34,236 nt of DNA from assembly GCA_014377625.1 (NCBI GenBank), contig JACMPG010000119.1, positions 1 through 34,236 on the forward strand, written 5' to 3'. Shown here piece by piece: positions 23,672 to 32,155 of this stretch. Made by a program: the position numbers and the translations under genes. Positions within the stretch are counted from its first letter, which is position 1, and each line of letters starts with the position of its first letter. Under the pieces are notes generated by a model that saw nothing but the letters and a program-made list of their open reading frames with translations, ran no database searches and had not been told where the DNA came from. Source of the DNA: Spirosoma sp. (GTDB lineage: Bacteria; Bacteroidota; Bacteroidia; Cytophagales; Spirosomataceae).

Positions 23672-24454
23672 ATGTGGTTAGAAAATAAGCGAATTGTGGT
23701 CATCGGCGGTACAACGGGCATGGGTCTGTCGGCGGCCATGGCGTTTGTGCGCGAGGGCGCACAGGTGGTGGTGGTAGGACGTAATCCAGAGAGTTGTACT
23801 GCCGCAGAAGAACAACTGGACGGCAACGGACTGGCTATGTCGGGCGATGCATCTGACCCACAAACGGCTCCGCAGGCTATTACACTCTGCCAGCAGATCT
23901 TCGGCGGATTCGACGGCCTGTACCATGTAGCAGGTGGTTCTGGCAGGCGGTTTGGCGACGGACCTCTGCACGACATCACACTGGCTGGCTGGGACTACAC
24001 GATTAACCTGAATCTAACCTCGCTCATGCTGTCCAATCAGGCTGCGGTGCGGGCGTTTCGGGCGCAGAACAGCGGAGGTACAATCCTGAACATGGGGTCG
24101 GTGCTGGGGTCGAGGCCTTCGCCAATATACTTCGCCACCCATGCTTACGCAGCCATGAAATCGGCGGTAATTGGCTTTACCAAGTCTGTAGCGGCTTATT
24201 ACGCCACCGAAAACATCCGGGTCAACGTACTGGCTCCGGCCTTAGTCGAGACACCAATGGCGAAGCGGGCCACCGAAGACGATGTGATTATGGCCTTCAC
24301 CAAAACCAAGCAGCCCCTCGACGGCGGGCGCATCGGAAAACCTGATGACCTTGATGGAGCCGCCGTGTACTTTATGTCCGATCAAAGCCGTTTCACCACC
24401 GGGCAGGTCCTGACCATCGACGGCGGCTGGAGCGTTTCGGAAGGGCAGGTTTAG
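23672..24454 (+). CDS. short-chain dehydrogenase/reductase (SDR)
   Basis: This is a classical SDR oxidoreductase of about 260 residues. The cofactor loop is VVIGGTTGMGLS (residues about 9-20) with a VVVGRNP segment following the second strand, suggesting NADP(H) preference. The catalytic set is visible: N114 region (INLNLTS), S143 (NMGSVLG), Y159 and K163 (YAAMK). The C-terminal TGQVLTIDGGWSV is typical. I prefer the ATG at 23672 (MWLENKRIVV); the track's GTG at 23657 adds five residues. The substrate cannot be read from the sequence. It lies 21 bases after the DUF1207 gene. Confidence 0.9.
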   Translation: MWLENKRIVVIGGTTGMGLSAAMAFVREGAQVVVVGRNPESCTAAEEQLDGNGLAMSGDASDPQTAPQAITLCQQIFGGFDGLYHVAGGSGRRFGDGPLHDITLAGWDYTINLNLTSLMLSNQAAVRAFRAQNSGGTILNMGSVLGSRPSPIYFATHAYAAMKSAVIGFTKSVAAYYATENIRVNVLAPALVETPMAKRATEDDVIMAFTKTKQPLDGGRIGKPDDLDGAAVYFMSDQSRFTTGQVLTIDGGWSVSEGQV

Positions 24455-24547
24455 CTGAACATGATCCGATGATAGCGAAAACCGAATTAAAGAGAATTGC
24501 TGCTGCCTATCAATGGTTAGTGCTGTCAAAATAATTCTTGGAATATT

Positions 24548-24928
24548 ATGAGAACACTTGCTGCTAAACTTGGTCATCTACGCAAAAAGATAGAGGAAGA
24601 ACGCGGAGAGTTTACGCTGTTTACATTCGTCTTACCTGAAGATACTATTGCCTGGGACTTACTGGTTGCCGCCAAATGGATAGACGACGACCGGACAGTA
24701 GCACTACGCTATTTGGTTGAGGAAGTACAGAAAGTAGTTACCAAAGAAGAACTGTTAGCTATATCCGGCATTTTGCTCTTGGACAGTAATGAACTTTACA
24801 GCCCAGGTGCAATAGGTTCTGAGACTGGATGGGAAGAAAATAATATCGAATTTTATGGACGTCATGTCCCCAAAGTTTACGTCTTCAAAGCACCGATTGA
24901 AGATTTCCAGATCGCTGCGAGCCGATAG
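24548..24928 (+). CDS. hypothetical protein, unrecognised
   Basis: This is a 126-residue soluble protein that I do not recognise. It has a basic helix at the N-terminus (MRTLAAKLGHLRKKIEEERG), a mixed alpha/beta middle (FTLFTFVLPEDTIAWDLLVA), an acidic helix (RYLVEEVQKVVTKEELL), and a C-terminal strand-rich part (VPKVYVFKAPIEDFQ). There are no signal peptide, membrane helices or known catalytic motifs. The gene and its 93-base upstream spacer look more AT-rich than the neighbours, which may mean recent acquisition. It overlaps nothing and is followed after seven bases by the GNAT gene. Coding status is inferred from the uninterrupted frame and the tight spacing. Confidence 0.65.
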   Translation: MRTLAAKLGHLRKKIEEERGEFTLFTFVLPEDTIAWDLLVAAKWIDDDRTVALRYLVEEVQKVVTKEELLAISGILLLDSNELYSPGAIGSETGWEENNIEFYGRHVPKVYVFKAPIEDFQIAASR

Positions 24929-24935
24929 TTGATTG

Positions 24936-25478
24936 ATGATCGAGACCCCACGTCTGACGCTGTTACCCCTGTCGCTCGATCAGCTCCGGCTACATATCGC
25001 CGACAACGTCCAACTGGAAGCGTCGCTGGGGTTGATACCCGGCCACCGGCAGGTAGACGCCTTCCTGCTGAGTGTCATCACCCATTTTACGGTGCCACGC
25101 CTGAAAGATCCCACCAACAACCCGCTCTATCACACCATCTGGATCGCCATCGACCGCGCCACCCGGCAGATTGTGGCCGATGCTAAATTCAAGGGTGAAC
25201 CCGACGAAGACGACGCAACCGTTGAAATCGGCTACGGTACGTACCCCGCGTTTCAGGGGCGTGGCTACATGACCGAAATGGTAGGTGGTCTACTGAATTG
25301 GGCCAGCCAGCAGCCGGAAATAGGGCGGGTGGTGGCTGATACGGAAACGGGCAACGCAGCGTCTCAACGGGTGCTGGAAAAGAACGGTTTCGAGCGGTTC
25401 GATCAGATTGACGACATGGTATGGTGGGCGTATTCATTTGCTGATGAAGAACCGGAAGTTTCTGTGCTATACATCTGA
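24936..25478 (+). CDS. GNAT-family N-acetyltransferase
   Basis: This is an acetyl-CoA-dependent acyltransferase of the GNAT superfamily, 180 residues from the ATG at 24936 (MIETPRLTLLPLSL, a start typical of RimJ/RimL-like members). The acetyl-CoA pyrophosphate loop is FQGRGYMTEM (the QxxGxG-type motif A) within EIGYGTYPAFQGRGY, followed by NAASQRVLEKNGF, the usual motif B. The substrate may be an amino group on a protein, antibiotic or metabolite and is not predictable here. It follows the hypothetical gene by seven bases and probably shares its transcript. Confidence 0.88.
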   Translation: MIETPRLTLLPLSLDQLRLHIADNVQLEASLGLIPGHRQVDAFLLSVITHFTVPRLKDPTNNPLYHTIWIAIDRATRQIVADAKFKGEPDEDDATVEIGYGTYPAFQGRGYMTEMVGGLLNWASQQPEIGRVVADTETGNAASQRVLEKNGFERFDQIDDMVWWAYSFADEEPEVSVLYI

Positions 25479-25542
25479 ATTTCTGGTAGTTTTAGGCGAA
25501 AATACTCTTACTCACTCAGCTTAATTCCTAAAACAATTACCA

Positions 25543-26958
25543 ATGAATTCACGTCGCAAATTTCTTCGTCAGTTGGGCGGCTCGTCAGCCTTGCTGGCGG
25601 GTGGAGCCTCGCTGCTCATTCCCGAACACGTCAACGCCCGTGAATACCGCGAAAGCCTGATTGAAAGCGTTAAACCGCGTTCGGTTGCCGACACTATCAA
25701 CATCGGACTGATCGGCTCCGGTATTATCGGCCACTATGACCTCGACTGCGCCCTCAAGGTACCCGGCACCAAAGTCGTGGCCGTAGCTGATCTCTACCAG
25801 CCCCGGCTTGAACGCGCTAAGGAAGTGTGGGGCAGTGATCTGTTTACTACCCGTGATTACCGCGAGGTATTAGCCCGCAAAGACGTTGATGCCGTCCTGA
25901 TCTGCGTACCTGATCACTGGCACGACCACATCAGTATCGACGCCCTCAAAGCCGGGAAGCACGTTTATTGCGAAAAGCCGATGGTCCATCACATTGAGGA
26001 AGGGCAGGCCGTTATCGACGCGCAGAAGAAATACGGCAAGGTTTTTCAGGTGGGTAGCCAGCGGGCGAGTGCATCGGCAGTGCTGGAAGCCAAAAAACGG
26101 TACGAAGCCGGAGATATTGGCGAAATTACCTCTGCCGAAGCCTTCCTGGACCGAACTGACGCTCTCGGCGCGTGGCAATATACCCTGCCGCCCGTTGTCA
26201 ATCCTAAAGACCTCGACTGGGATTCGTTTCTTGGCGACGCGCCTAAAAAGCCGTTTGAGCCAGTGCGCTTTTTCCGGTGGCGTAACTATAAAGACTACGG
26301 CACGGGCGTGGCAGGCGATTTGTTCGTACACCTGCTCACCGGCCTGCACACCGTTACGGGTAGTCTGGGGCCATCCAGTATCTACGCTCTTGGCGACCTG
26401 AACTACTGGAAAGACGGGCGCGATGCGTATGACCTCGTTACGGCCCTGCTCGATTACCCGAAAACAAAAACCAATGCTTCGTTTCCGCTGGCTATGCGCG
26501 TAAATCTGGCTACCGGCGCGGGGGGCGATATTCATACACGTCTTGTGGGTACCGAAGGCGTAATTGACATTGGCTGGAACTCATTTACGCTGAACCGGCT
26601 CAAACGGCCCAACGCGCCCATGTACAGCAAGGGCTACGATGCCCTCTTTACCTATCCGCAGGCTATGCAGGATCAGTTTGTGCGCCAGTACGATGAGAAA
26701 TACCCGGAAGGTAAGTTCGTGCGCACTATCCAGAACGATCCCGTCGTGAAATTCGACGTGCCCGAAGGCTACGATGACCGCCTCGACCATATGATCGTGT
26801 TTTTCAATGCCATCCGCGAAAACAAGCCGTCGCTCATCAAAGAAGACGCTGTGTTTGGGATGCGGGCTGCCGCCCCTTCACTGGCTGCTAACCTGAGCGT
26901 AGAGCAAAAACGCGCCATTAACTGGGATCCTGTTGCCATGAAAATAAAGCAGACCTAA
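25543..26958 (+). CDS. Tat-exported Gfo/Idh/MocA family oxidoreductase
   Basis: This is a 471-residue NAD(P)-dependent sugar-type oxidoreductase with a Tat signal: MNSRRKFLRQLGGSSALLAG, the twin arginines at residues 4-5 followed by a hydrophobic stretch and cleavage near VNA|RE. The Rossmann domain starts with INIGLIGSGIIGHYD and includes VVAVADLY and the family's CEKPM motif (about residue 147), then a C-terminal alpha/beta dimer domain (GVAGDLFVHLLTGLH). Export before folding with bound cofactor suits a periplasmic location. The Bacteroidetes and Planctomycetes carry many such proteins acting on carbohydrates. The substrate is unknown. It is followed after 85 bases by a PhyH-type dioxygenase. 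Confidence 0.9.
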   Translation: MNSRRKFLRQLGGSSALLAGGASLLIPEHVNAREYRESLIESVKPRSVADTINIGLIGSGIIGHYDLDCALKVPGTKVVAVADLYQPRLERAKEVWGSDLFTTRDYREVLARKDVDAVLICVPDHWHDHISIDALKAGKHVYCEKPMVHHIEEGQAVIDAQKKYGKVFQVGSQRASASAVLEAKKRYEAGDIGEITSAEAFLDRTDALGAWQYTLPPVVNPKDLDWDSFLGDAPKKPFEPVRFFRWRNYKDYGTGVAGDLFVHLLTGLHTVTGSLGPSSIYALGDLNYWKDGRDAYDLVTALLDYPKTKTNASFPLAMRVNLATGAGGDIHTRLVGTEGVIDIGWNSFTLNRLKRPNAPMYSKGYDALFTYPQAMQDQFVRQYDEKYPEGKFVRTIQNDPVVKFDVPEGYDDRLDHMIVFFNAIRENKPSLIKEDAVFGMRAAAPSLAANLSVEQKRAINWDPVAMKIKQT

Positions 26959-27043
26959 TGAGCGATTGGTAATTAACGCTGTACGCAACTCACCACTTGC
27001 TACTTATCTTGCGTCCATTCTTTTCTCCTGAATAACCTCAAAA

Positions 27044-28006
27044 ATGAAAAATGTTTCTGTTGCGCAGAAAATGAATTTACCCTGGGTCGAGTCGCCTTTT
27101 TTTGCGGATTTACTAGCCCAGAAAAACCTCACGCCCGAACAGGGTGAGATGGCTCAGCATTACAACCAGGAAGGCTATTTGCTGTTGCGGCAACAGGTTA
27201 GTCACGAGTTGATCGACCGCGCTTTGCAGGCAATTGAGCAGGAATACCCGGCGCGGGTGGGTGAACTGCCCAGTCGCCATCAGGATCTCTGGAAAAAATA
27301 TGCAACAGTGCGCGAAGTGGCTAGTCAGCCCCAAATTTTCGACGTGTTGCGAATGTTGTACGACCGCGAACCGATTCCGTTCCAGACCCTGAATTTTAAG
27401 TTTGGCACCCAGCAACGGGCACACTCCGACACGATTCACTTCAGCAGCACACCCGCCCGGTTTATGTGTGGCGTATGGGTGGCAATGGAAGAAACCGATA
27501 CCAACAACGGCCCGCTTTTCTACTACCCGCGTTCGCATCGGCAAAAGGAGTTCAACTACTTCGACATCGGTATCGAAGCTGAAGCCAACTATGCGGAGTA
27601 CCACCACTACGAAGATTTCGTGGAGGAGTTTATGGAAGCTAACGGCTACGAACGGCAGGAAATACATATGCAGAAAGGCGACGTACTGATCTGGTCGTCT
27701 AATCTGGTGCATGGTGGTATGCCTATCAAAAGCGATAATGTAACGCGCTGGTCGCAGGTAACGCACTATTACTTTGACGGTTGCATGTACTATTCGCCCC
27801 GTTTTTCCGATATGTTTGCCAATAACCTTAACCTGCGGCACGTGGTCAATATTTCTACCGGAGAGACCGTTCAGCATAGCGAAAATGGCAAACCCATCGA
27901 GACCATCAATACCGGAAACTTCAGGTATGCCGTAAGTCATCATTTCACGCTGCCGGTACTGATGCGGGAGGTATTCAAAAAAGTAATTGGTAAAAAGCCA
28001 TTTTAG
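27044..28006 (+). CDS. phytanoyl-CoA dioxygenase (PhyH) family protein
   Basis: This is a predicted Fe(II)/2-oxoglutarate-dependent oxygenase of 320 residues. The iron triad is visible: H127 and D129 in QRAHSDTIHF and the distal H223 in NLVHGGMPI. An Arg (R235, in VTRWSQVTHYYF) is in place to bind 2-oxoglutarate. Conserved context strings are CGVWVAMEETDTNNGPLFYY and MQKGDVLIWSSNLVHGG. Start ATG at 27044. The family hydroxylates very different small molecules, so the substrate is open. It is followed by a SnoaL-like gene after 53 bases and a MetE-like gene; the three may be cotranscribed. Confidence 0.9.
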   Translation: MKNVSVAQKMNLPWVESPFFADLLAQKNLTPEQGEMAQHYNQEGYLLLRQQVSHELIDRALQAIEQEYPARVGELPSRHQDLWKKYATVREVASQPQIFDVLRMLYDREPIPFQTLNFKFGTQQRAHSDTIHFSSTPARFMCGVWVAMEETDTNNGPLFYYPRSHRQKEFNYFDIGIEAEANYAEYHHYEDFVEEFMEANGYERQEIHMQKGDVLIWSSNLVHGGMPIKSDNVTRWSQVTHYYFDGCMYYSPRFSDMFANNLNLRHVVNISTGETVQHSENGKPIETINTGNFRYAVSHHFTLPVLMREVFKKVIGKKPF

Positions 28007-28059
28007 CCGGGTCGTGTTTCCTGCGCATTTGACCAGACAAATTCAATAAAAATGAGCTG

Positions 28060-28428
28060 ATGGAAGCATTGATCCGACAATATATAGCAGCCTATAACGC
28101 CATGGACGTACCGGGTATGCTAACCCTGCTGCACGATGTAGTCGTGTTTGAAAACGTCTCCACTGCCAGTGGTACGACCACCATAAGCGGCAAAGTCGAT
28201 TTTGAAAAGCTGGCCCGGCAGTCGCTGGGTGTGTTCATCAGTCGGGAGCAGCATATTCGTTCGCTTACTCTGGGCGATCGTACTGCCGCTGTTGAGATCG
28301 AGTTTAGCGCGATACTGGCCGTTGATTTGCCAAGCGGTCCCAAAGCGGGCGAGGCTATGATGCTCAGGGGGGTAACCGTTTTCGCTTTCTCCGATCAGAA
28401 AATCAGCCGTATCAGCGATTACAGTTAA
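28060..28428 (+). CDS. SnoaL-like / NTF2-fold small protein
   Basis: This is a 122-residue protein of the nuclear-transport-factor-2 (cone) fold, SnoaL-like group. It begins with the helix MEALIRQYIAAYNAMDVPGMLTLLHDVVVFENVS, the usual opening of the fold, followed by strands in TAAVEIEFSAILAVD and VTVFAFSDQKISRISDYS. Members are small-molecule isomerases, hydrolases or dehydratases, or merely ligand binders, and the pocket residues here do not single out a reaction. It sits between the PhyH-like and MetE-like genes and may modify the same metabolite; that is inference only. Confidence 0.78.
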   Translation: MEALIRQYIAAYNAMDVPGMLTLLHDVVVFENVSTASGTTTISGKVDFEKLARQSLGVFISREQHIRSLTLGDRTAAVEIEFSAILAVDLPSGPKAGEAMMLRGVTVFAFSDQKISRISDYS

Positions 28429-28478
28429 TACGCCCATAGTTGCTCCTGTTTACTACTCACCGATAACCATTCACTGAT

Positions 28479-29507
28479 TTGCAACCCGTACCTATTAAAA
28501 CGACCGTGGTCGGATCGATGCCGTTTCCGGGCTGGTTAGAATTTGCCAGCCAAAACCTGAATCAACTTGGACCCGCCGATATCAGCGAGATGATTGACGA
28601 CGCCGTGATCGCTTCTGTTCATGATCAGGTAGCCGCCGGTCTTGATGTCATTACCGACGGCGAACAAACCCGGTTTGACTTCAACCTGTCGTTTTACGGC
28701 TATATCAACGGCATTGAGAACAATGATGCCGAACTACGCCGGTTTGGGCCGCCCGCTCACGATCAGCGGGGTAAGCATACTATTGTGGCTCCGCTGACGG
28801 CCCCGCGTGGCCTTGGTGTAGTGGAAGAATACCACCGGCTGAAACGACTGGCACCGGAAAGCCAGGGACTGAAAATGTCGATTCCCGGTCCGTATACGCT
28901 CAGCGGGCGGCTGTTGCCGGGCGGTCTGTACAAAGACCGGTGGGAAGTAGCCGAAGCGCTGCTGCCACTGGTCAGTAAAGAAATTGCGGATCTGGTGGCC
29001 CTTGGCGTACCTGAAATCTGCGTTGATGAACCGTCCATGTCGTGCTATGCCTACCGCGAAGACACAAAGCGGTTTGTGGATATGTTTAACCGGACGGTGG
29101 CACCGGGCGTGGGCAAAACCCGGCTTTCCATGCACCTGTGTTTCGGTAACTACAAAGGCCGGTCGGTGGGTAAGAAAAGCCTTGCGCCCATGCTGCCCGA
29201 TTTTATGGATATGCACGTCGATGAGCTGCATTCCGAAATGACCATCCTGAACTTCGCCGAGGTGCATCTGCTGGAACGCTTCGCCGAGAAATTCGACGTG
29301 GCCGTGGGCGTCATCGACGTGAAGAGCTACTACATCGAAACACCCGACGATGTGGCGGAACGTATTCGAAAATGTTTGCCCTACGTACCTGCCGAAAAAC
29401 TTGCCGTAGCTCCCGACTGTGGACTGAGTCAGACGGCCCGCTGGGCGGCCAAGCAAAAGCTGACTAACATGGTAGCGGGTGCTAAATTGGTTCGGGCTGG
29501 TTTATAG
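28479..29507 (+). CDS. core MetE-like (cobalamin-independent methionine synthase family) protein
   Basis: This is a 342-residue homologue of the C-terminal catalytic domain of MetE, without the N-terminal half of full-length (about 750-residue) MetE. A TTG start at 28479 is used: a TAA lies in frame 15 bases upstream, and no ATG precedes the conserved TTVVGSMPFPGWLE. Zinc-site strings are LSMHLCFGNY (H219, C221), DELHSEM (E in this region) and APDCGL (C314), as in MetE. DVITDGEQTRFDFN is also conserved. It could methylate homocysteine with a non-folate donor, or process another thiol substrate such as a coenzyme M adduct, as other members of this fold do. Donor and substrate are unknown. It is the third gene of the PhyH/SnoaL trio. 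Confidence 0.85.
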   Translation: MQPVPIKTTVVGSMPFPGWLEFASQNLNQLGPADISEMIDDAVIASVHDQVAAGLDVITDGEQTRFDFNLSFYGYINGIENNDAELRRFGPPAHDQRGKHTIVAPLTAPRGLGVVEEYHRLKRLAPESQGLKMSIPGPYTLSGRLLPGGLYKDRWEVAEALLPLVSKEIADLVALGVPEICVDEPSMSCYAYREDTKRFVDMFNRTVAPGVGKTRLSMHLCFGNYKGRSVGKKSLAPMLPDFMDMHVDELHSEMTILNFAEVHLLERFAEKFDVAVGVIDVKSYYIETPDDVAERIRKCLPYVPAEKLAVAPDCGLSQTARWAAKQKLTNMVAGAKLVRAGL

Positions 29508-29618
29508 CTGACAGTCAGCGGGGCGTAAACTACACTTGCCGCTCACTCAAAAACAGCCTTTTCGGGATGATAGTTGATTGCTATTCAGCATCTTTGCCGC
29601 AAAGGCAGCTATACCCCC

Positions 29619-30431
29619 ATGTACTCTGGTTTCGTAATCGCGGTGGGAACGGCCGTACTACTGACAATGGCAATTTTCATTGTCATGTTTGTGGCCTATT
29701 ACCAGCAGAAGCAGGCAAAACAGCAACTGGCTCTCAAGGAGATGCAGGAACGGCACCGGCGTGAACTGATGGCCGCTACGTTTCTGGGGCAGGAAGAAGA
29801 ACGCAAACGACTGGCTGCCGACCTGCACGATGGTATCGGTACGATGCTTTCGGTTACGAAAATGAGCCTCAACCAGGTAGAGCGACACCTGAACGGAAAT
29901 AATCAACGATCCAGTTTGCAGGTGCAGAAGACCCGCTCCATGATTGACGAGACAATGACCAACGTCCGGCGTATCAGCCGCGATCTGGTACCTACTACGC
30001 TCGACCGGTTTGGACTGTTGCCTGCCCTCGAAGAATTGGCCGACCGGGCCTCGGAAGGTGGTATGGACGTGCAGATCGACAGCCCGAGCGATTTGCGTGA
30101 TTTATCGCAGAACATTAGTCTCACTCTGTACCGGATTAGTCAGGAACTCATCAATAACGTAATCCGGCACGCCCGAGCTACCGCCGTAACTATACAGGTG
30201 TACTGTCTTCACCCCGACTCCGCAGATGGTGAGGTGCGGCTGTCCGTGCAGGATAACGGCGTTGGCTTTGATTTTGATGTAATTATGGAAAACAAGCTGG
30301 GGGGGCTGGGACTTCGTAATATAGAAAGCCGGCTGAGTGTACTCAATGGCCATGTAACGTTTGACGTGGCACCGGGACGGGGGTCTAACGTTCATGTACA
30401 AATAAGGCTTCGGGATGCCGAGATCGTTTGA
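29619..30431 (+). CDS. membrane sensor histidine kinase, NarL/HisKA_3 type
   Basis: This is a 270-residue kinase from the ATG at 29619 (MYSGFVIAVGTAVLLTMAIF); the track's start 45 bases upstream adds a polar leader. A single transmembrane helix (about 4-27) is followed by a short helical linker, so there is no periplasmic sensing domain. The dimerisation/phosphoacceptor box is EEERKRLAADLHDGIGTML with the phosphorylated H70. The ATPase part shows QELINNVIRHARA (N box), VQDNGVGFDFD (G1) and LGGLGLRNIESRL (G2). This is the degenerate-looking but common NarX-like type. The regulator gene follows by 76 bases, which is the expected partner. Confidence 0.93.
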   Translation: MYSGFVIAVGTAVLLTMAIFIVMFVAYYQQKQAKQQLALKEMQERHRRELMAATFLGQEEERKRLAADLHDGIGTMLSVTKMSLNQVERHLNGNNQRSSLQVQKTRSMIDETMTNVRRISRDLVPTTLDRFGLLPALEELADRASEGGMDVQIDSPSDLRDLSQNISLTLYRISQELINNVIRHARATAVTIQVYCLHPDSADGEVRLSVQDNGVGFDFDVIMENKLGGLGLRNIESRLSVLNGHVTFDVAPGRGSNVHVQIRLRDAEIV

Positions 30432-30507
30432 TTTTTGCGTTAATTTGTTTGCCGTCAGTGCGTTGATTACGACTCATGGCAACAGACCTCTTTATCGACT
30501 CCCTTCT

Positions 30508-31182
30508 ATGAGAAAGATTAAAATTGCTCTCTGCGATGACCACACGCTCTTTCGGGTTGGTATGGCCACTATTCTCGGTCAGGTACACGGTGTTGACCTG
30601 ATTCTCGAAGCTGCTAACGGACAGGAACTCATCGACAAAATACCCGGCAAGATGCCTGACGTTGTTCTGCTCGACCTGCAAATGCCCATTCTGGACGGTG
30701 CTGCTACAACCGATTACATTCGGGAACACTGGCCGCTCGTCAAAATCATCATTCTGACTATGCATGATGAAGACCGGATGGTTCTGCACCTGCTGGAAAA
30801 AGGCGTTAGTGGCTATCTGCTCAAAGATGCCGAAGCTGGCGAGGTAGAAACCGCCATCCGCAAGGTGATGGACGAAGGCGTATATCTTACTGAGTTCGTA
30901 TCGAAGGCTATGCTCCGGAAGATGACCAACAAAACCCGGATCGATAAGCCAACCAACGCCTTTTATAACAGTAAGATACTGCTTTCGGAGCGCGAAAAAG
31001 AAGTATTGACACTCATCTGCGAAGGGATGTCGACCAATGAAATCAGTGAGAAAATATTCCTGAGTCCCCGCACCGTAGAGGGGCATCGGCTGCGGATTCT
31101 CGAAAAAACCGGCACCAAAAACACGGCAGGCATGGTGGCCTATGCCTTTAAAAACGACCTTGTCACAACCAGCTTCGTGTAG
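30508..31182 (+). CDS. LuxR-family DNA-binding response regulator
   Basis: This is a 224-residue regulator, from the ATG at 30508 (MRKIKIALCDDHTLFRVG). The 31 residues added by the track start at 30415 overlap the kinase gene and lack the receiver pattern. The receiver domain has the acidic pair CDD, the phosphorylated D56 in VVLLDLQMP, the ILTMHD switch and the LLKDA lysine. A LuxR helix-turn-helix follows from about residue 155 (LSEREKEVLTLICEGMSTNEI and SPRTVEGHRLRILEK). It is paired with the preceding kinase. Target genes are not indicated by the sequence. Confidence 0.94.
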   Translation: MRKIKIALCDDHTLFRVGMATILGQVHGVDLILEAANGQELIDKIPGKMPDVVLLDLQMPILDGAATTDYIREHWPLVKIIILTMHDEDRMVLHLLEKGVSGYLLKDAEAGEVETAIRKVMDEGVYLTEFVSKAMLRKMTNKTRIDKPTNAFYNSKILLSEREKEVLTLICEGMSTNEISEKIFLSPRTVEGHRLRILEKTGTKNTAGMVAYAFKNDLVTTSFV

Positions 31183-31251
31183 GGTTACCCCTTATTCCAA
31201 ACTTTTTGGTCTGGCCGGGCGTATGTATTTTTACATTACTTGCAAATACGT

Positions 31252-32067
31252 ATGAATCACTACACGAAAAAAGGAATTGTTCTCACGCTGACCGGAGGTG
31301 TTTTATTTATTTTACTGGCTTTTTGTGCGCCACAGGCCGGCAATAACGTCTCGATTGCAGAAATAGAAGCCGCCAGCAGTGTCGATAAGGTCAGCCATGA
31401 CATCTGGGATGGTCTCGCCAAAAAGTACATCAACGATAAGGGGCTTGTTGACTACAAAGGTCTCAAGAAAGATGTAAAAACGCTGGATAGTTACCTGGCG
31501 ATGCTGGGTAAAAACCCGCCGAAAAATTCCTGGAGCCAGGATGAGAAGATTGCGTACTGGATCAACGCCTACAACGCCAATACCGTTAAGCTGGTTCTGG
31601 ATTACTATCCAATCAAAAGCATCAAGGATATTGGTAGTTCTATTCAGATTCCGTTCGTTACCACCCCCTGGGCCAAGAAGTTTATTAAGATTGGCAATGA
31701 AACTATGAGTCTCGACAACATTGAGCATGGTACGTTGCGGAAAGATTTTAATGAGAAGCGTATTCACTTCGCGCTCGTATGTGCGGCCATGTCCTGCCCA
31801 CGTTTGCGCAATGAAGCCTACACGCCTGAGAAACTCGATGCGCAGTTGAACGATCAGGGCAACGACTTCCTGAACAACCCGGCCAAAAATAAGATTGACC
31901 CCAAAAAATCGCAACTATCCAAATACTTCGACTGGTATAAAGGCGACTGGAAGGATGACGACAAATCGGTGGTATCCTGGGTAAACAGGTACTCAAAAAC
32001 CAAGATTAGTAAAGATACAGATATCTCGTTTTTGGGATATAACTGGGCTTTAAACGAACAGAAGTAG
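31252..32067 (+). CDS. DUF547 domain protein, exported
   Basis: This is a 271-residue protein starting at the ATG at 31252 (MNHYTKKGIVLTLTGGVLFI); the TTG at 31240 in the track adds four residues. An N-terminal hydrophobic segment of about 20 residues followed by FCAP may be a signal peptide or lipoprotein signal, but the residue before Cys is Phe, unlike a standard lipobox. The rest is DUF547: WINAYNANTVKLVLDYYP, then RIHFALVCAAMSCPRLR, where the conserved Cys and His may form an active site. In this phylum the family is common and uncharacterised. A palindromic hairpin follows 18 bases after the stop. Confidence 0.88.
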   Translation: MNHYTKKGIVLTLTGGVLFILLAFCAPQAGNNVSIAEIEAASSVDKVSHDIWDGLAKKYINDKGLVDYKGLKKDVKTLDSYLAMLGKNPPKNSWSQDEKIAYWINAYNANTVKLVLDYYPIKSIKDIGSSIQIPFVTTPWAKKFIKIGNETMSLDNIEHGTLRKDFNEKRIHFALVCAAMSCPRLRNEAYTPEKLDAQLNDQGNDFLNNPAKNKIDPKKSQLSKYFDWYKGDWKDDDKSVVSWVNRYSKTKISKDTDISFLGYNWALNEQK

Positions 32068-32085
32068 TTCTATTCAGTGTTAGTG

Positions 32086-32134
32086 AGCAGTTATCACCAG
32101 ACCTCAACGTAGCTTGGATCTGGTGATAACTGCT
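32086..32134 (+). terminator. perfect 16-base-pair hairpin between DUF547 and photolyase genes
   Basis: AGCAGTTATCACCAGA and TCTGGTGATAACTGCT are exact complements around a 17-base loop, followed by TTTCTGTTT. It is placed 18 bases after the DUF547 stop and 21 bases before the photolyase ATG. A terminator is the simplest reading; the symmetric arms could also be a regulator's binding site or repeat. Confidence 0.6.
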
Positions 32135-32155
32135 TTCTGTTTACTATGATAACCG

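Noticed and set aside
25870-26535. Minus-strand ORF of 221 residues, and similar ones at 27113-27943 and 28734-29456
   Set aside because: They are shadows of the Gfo/Idh/MocA, PhyH and MetE-like genes, which have clear motifs on the plus strand.
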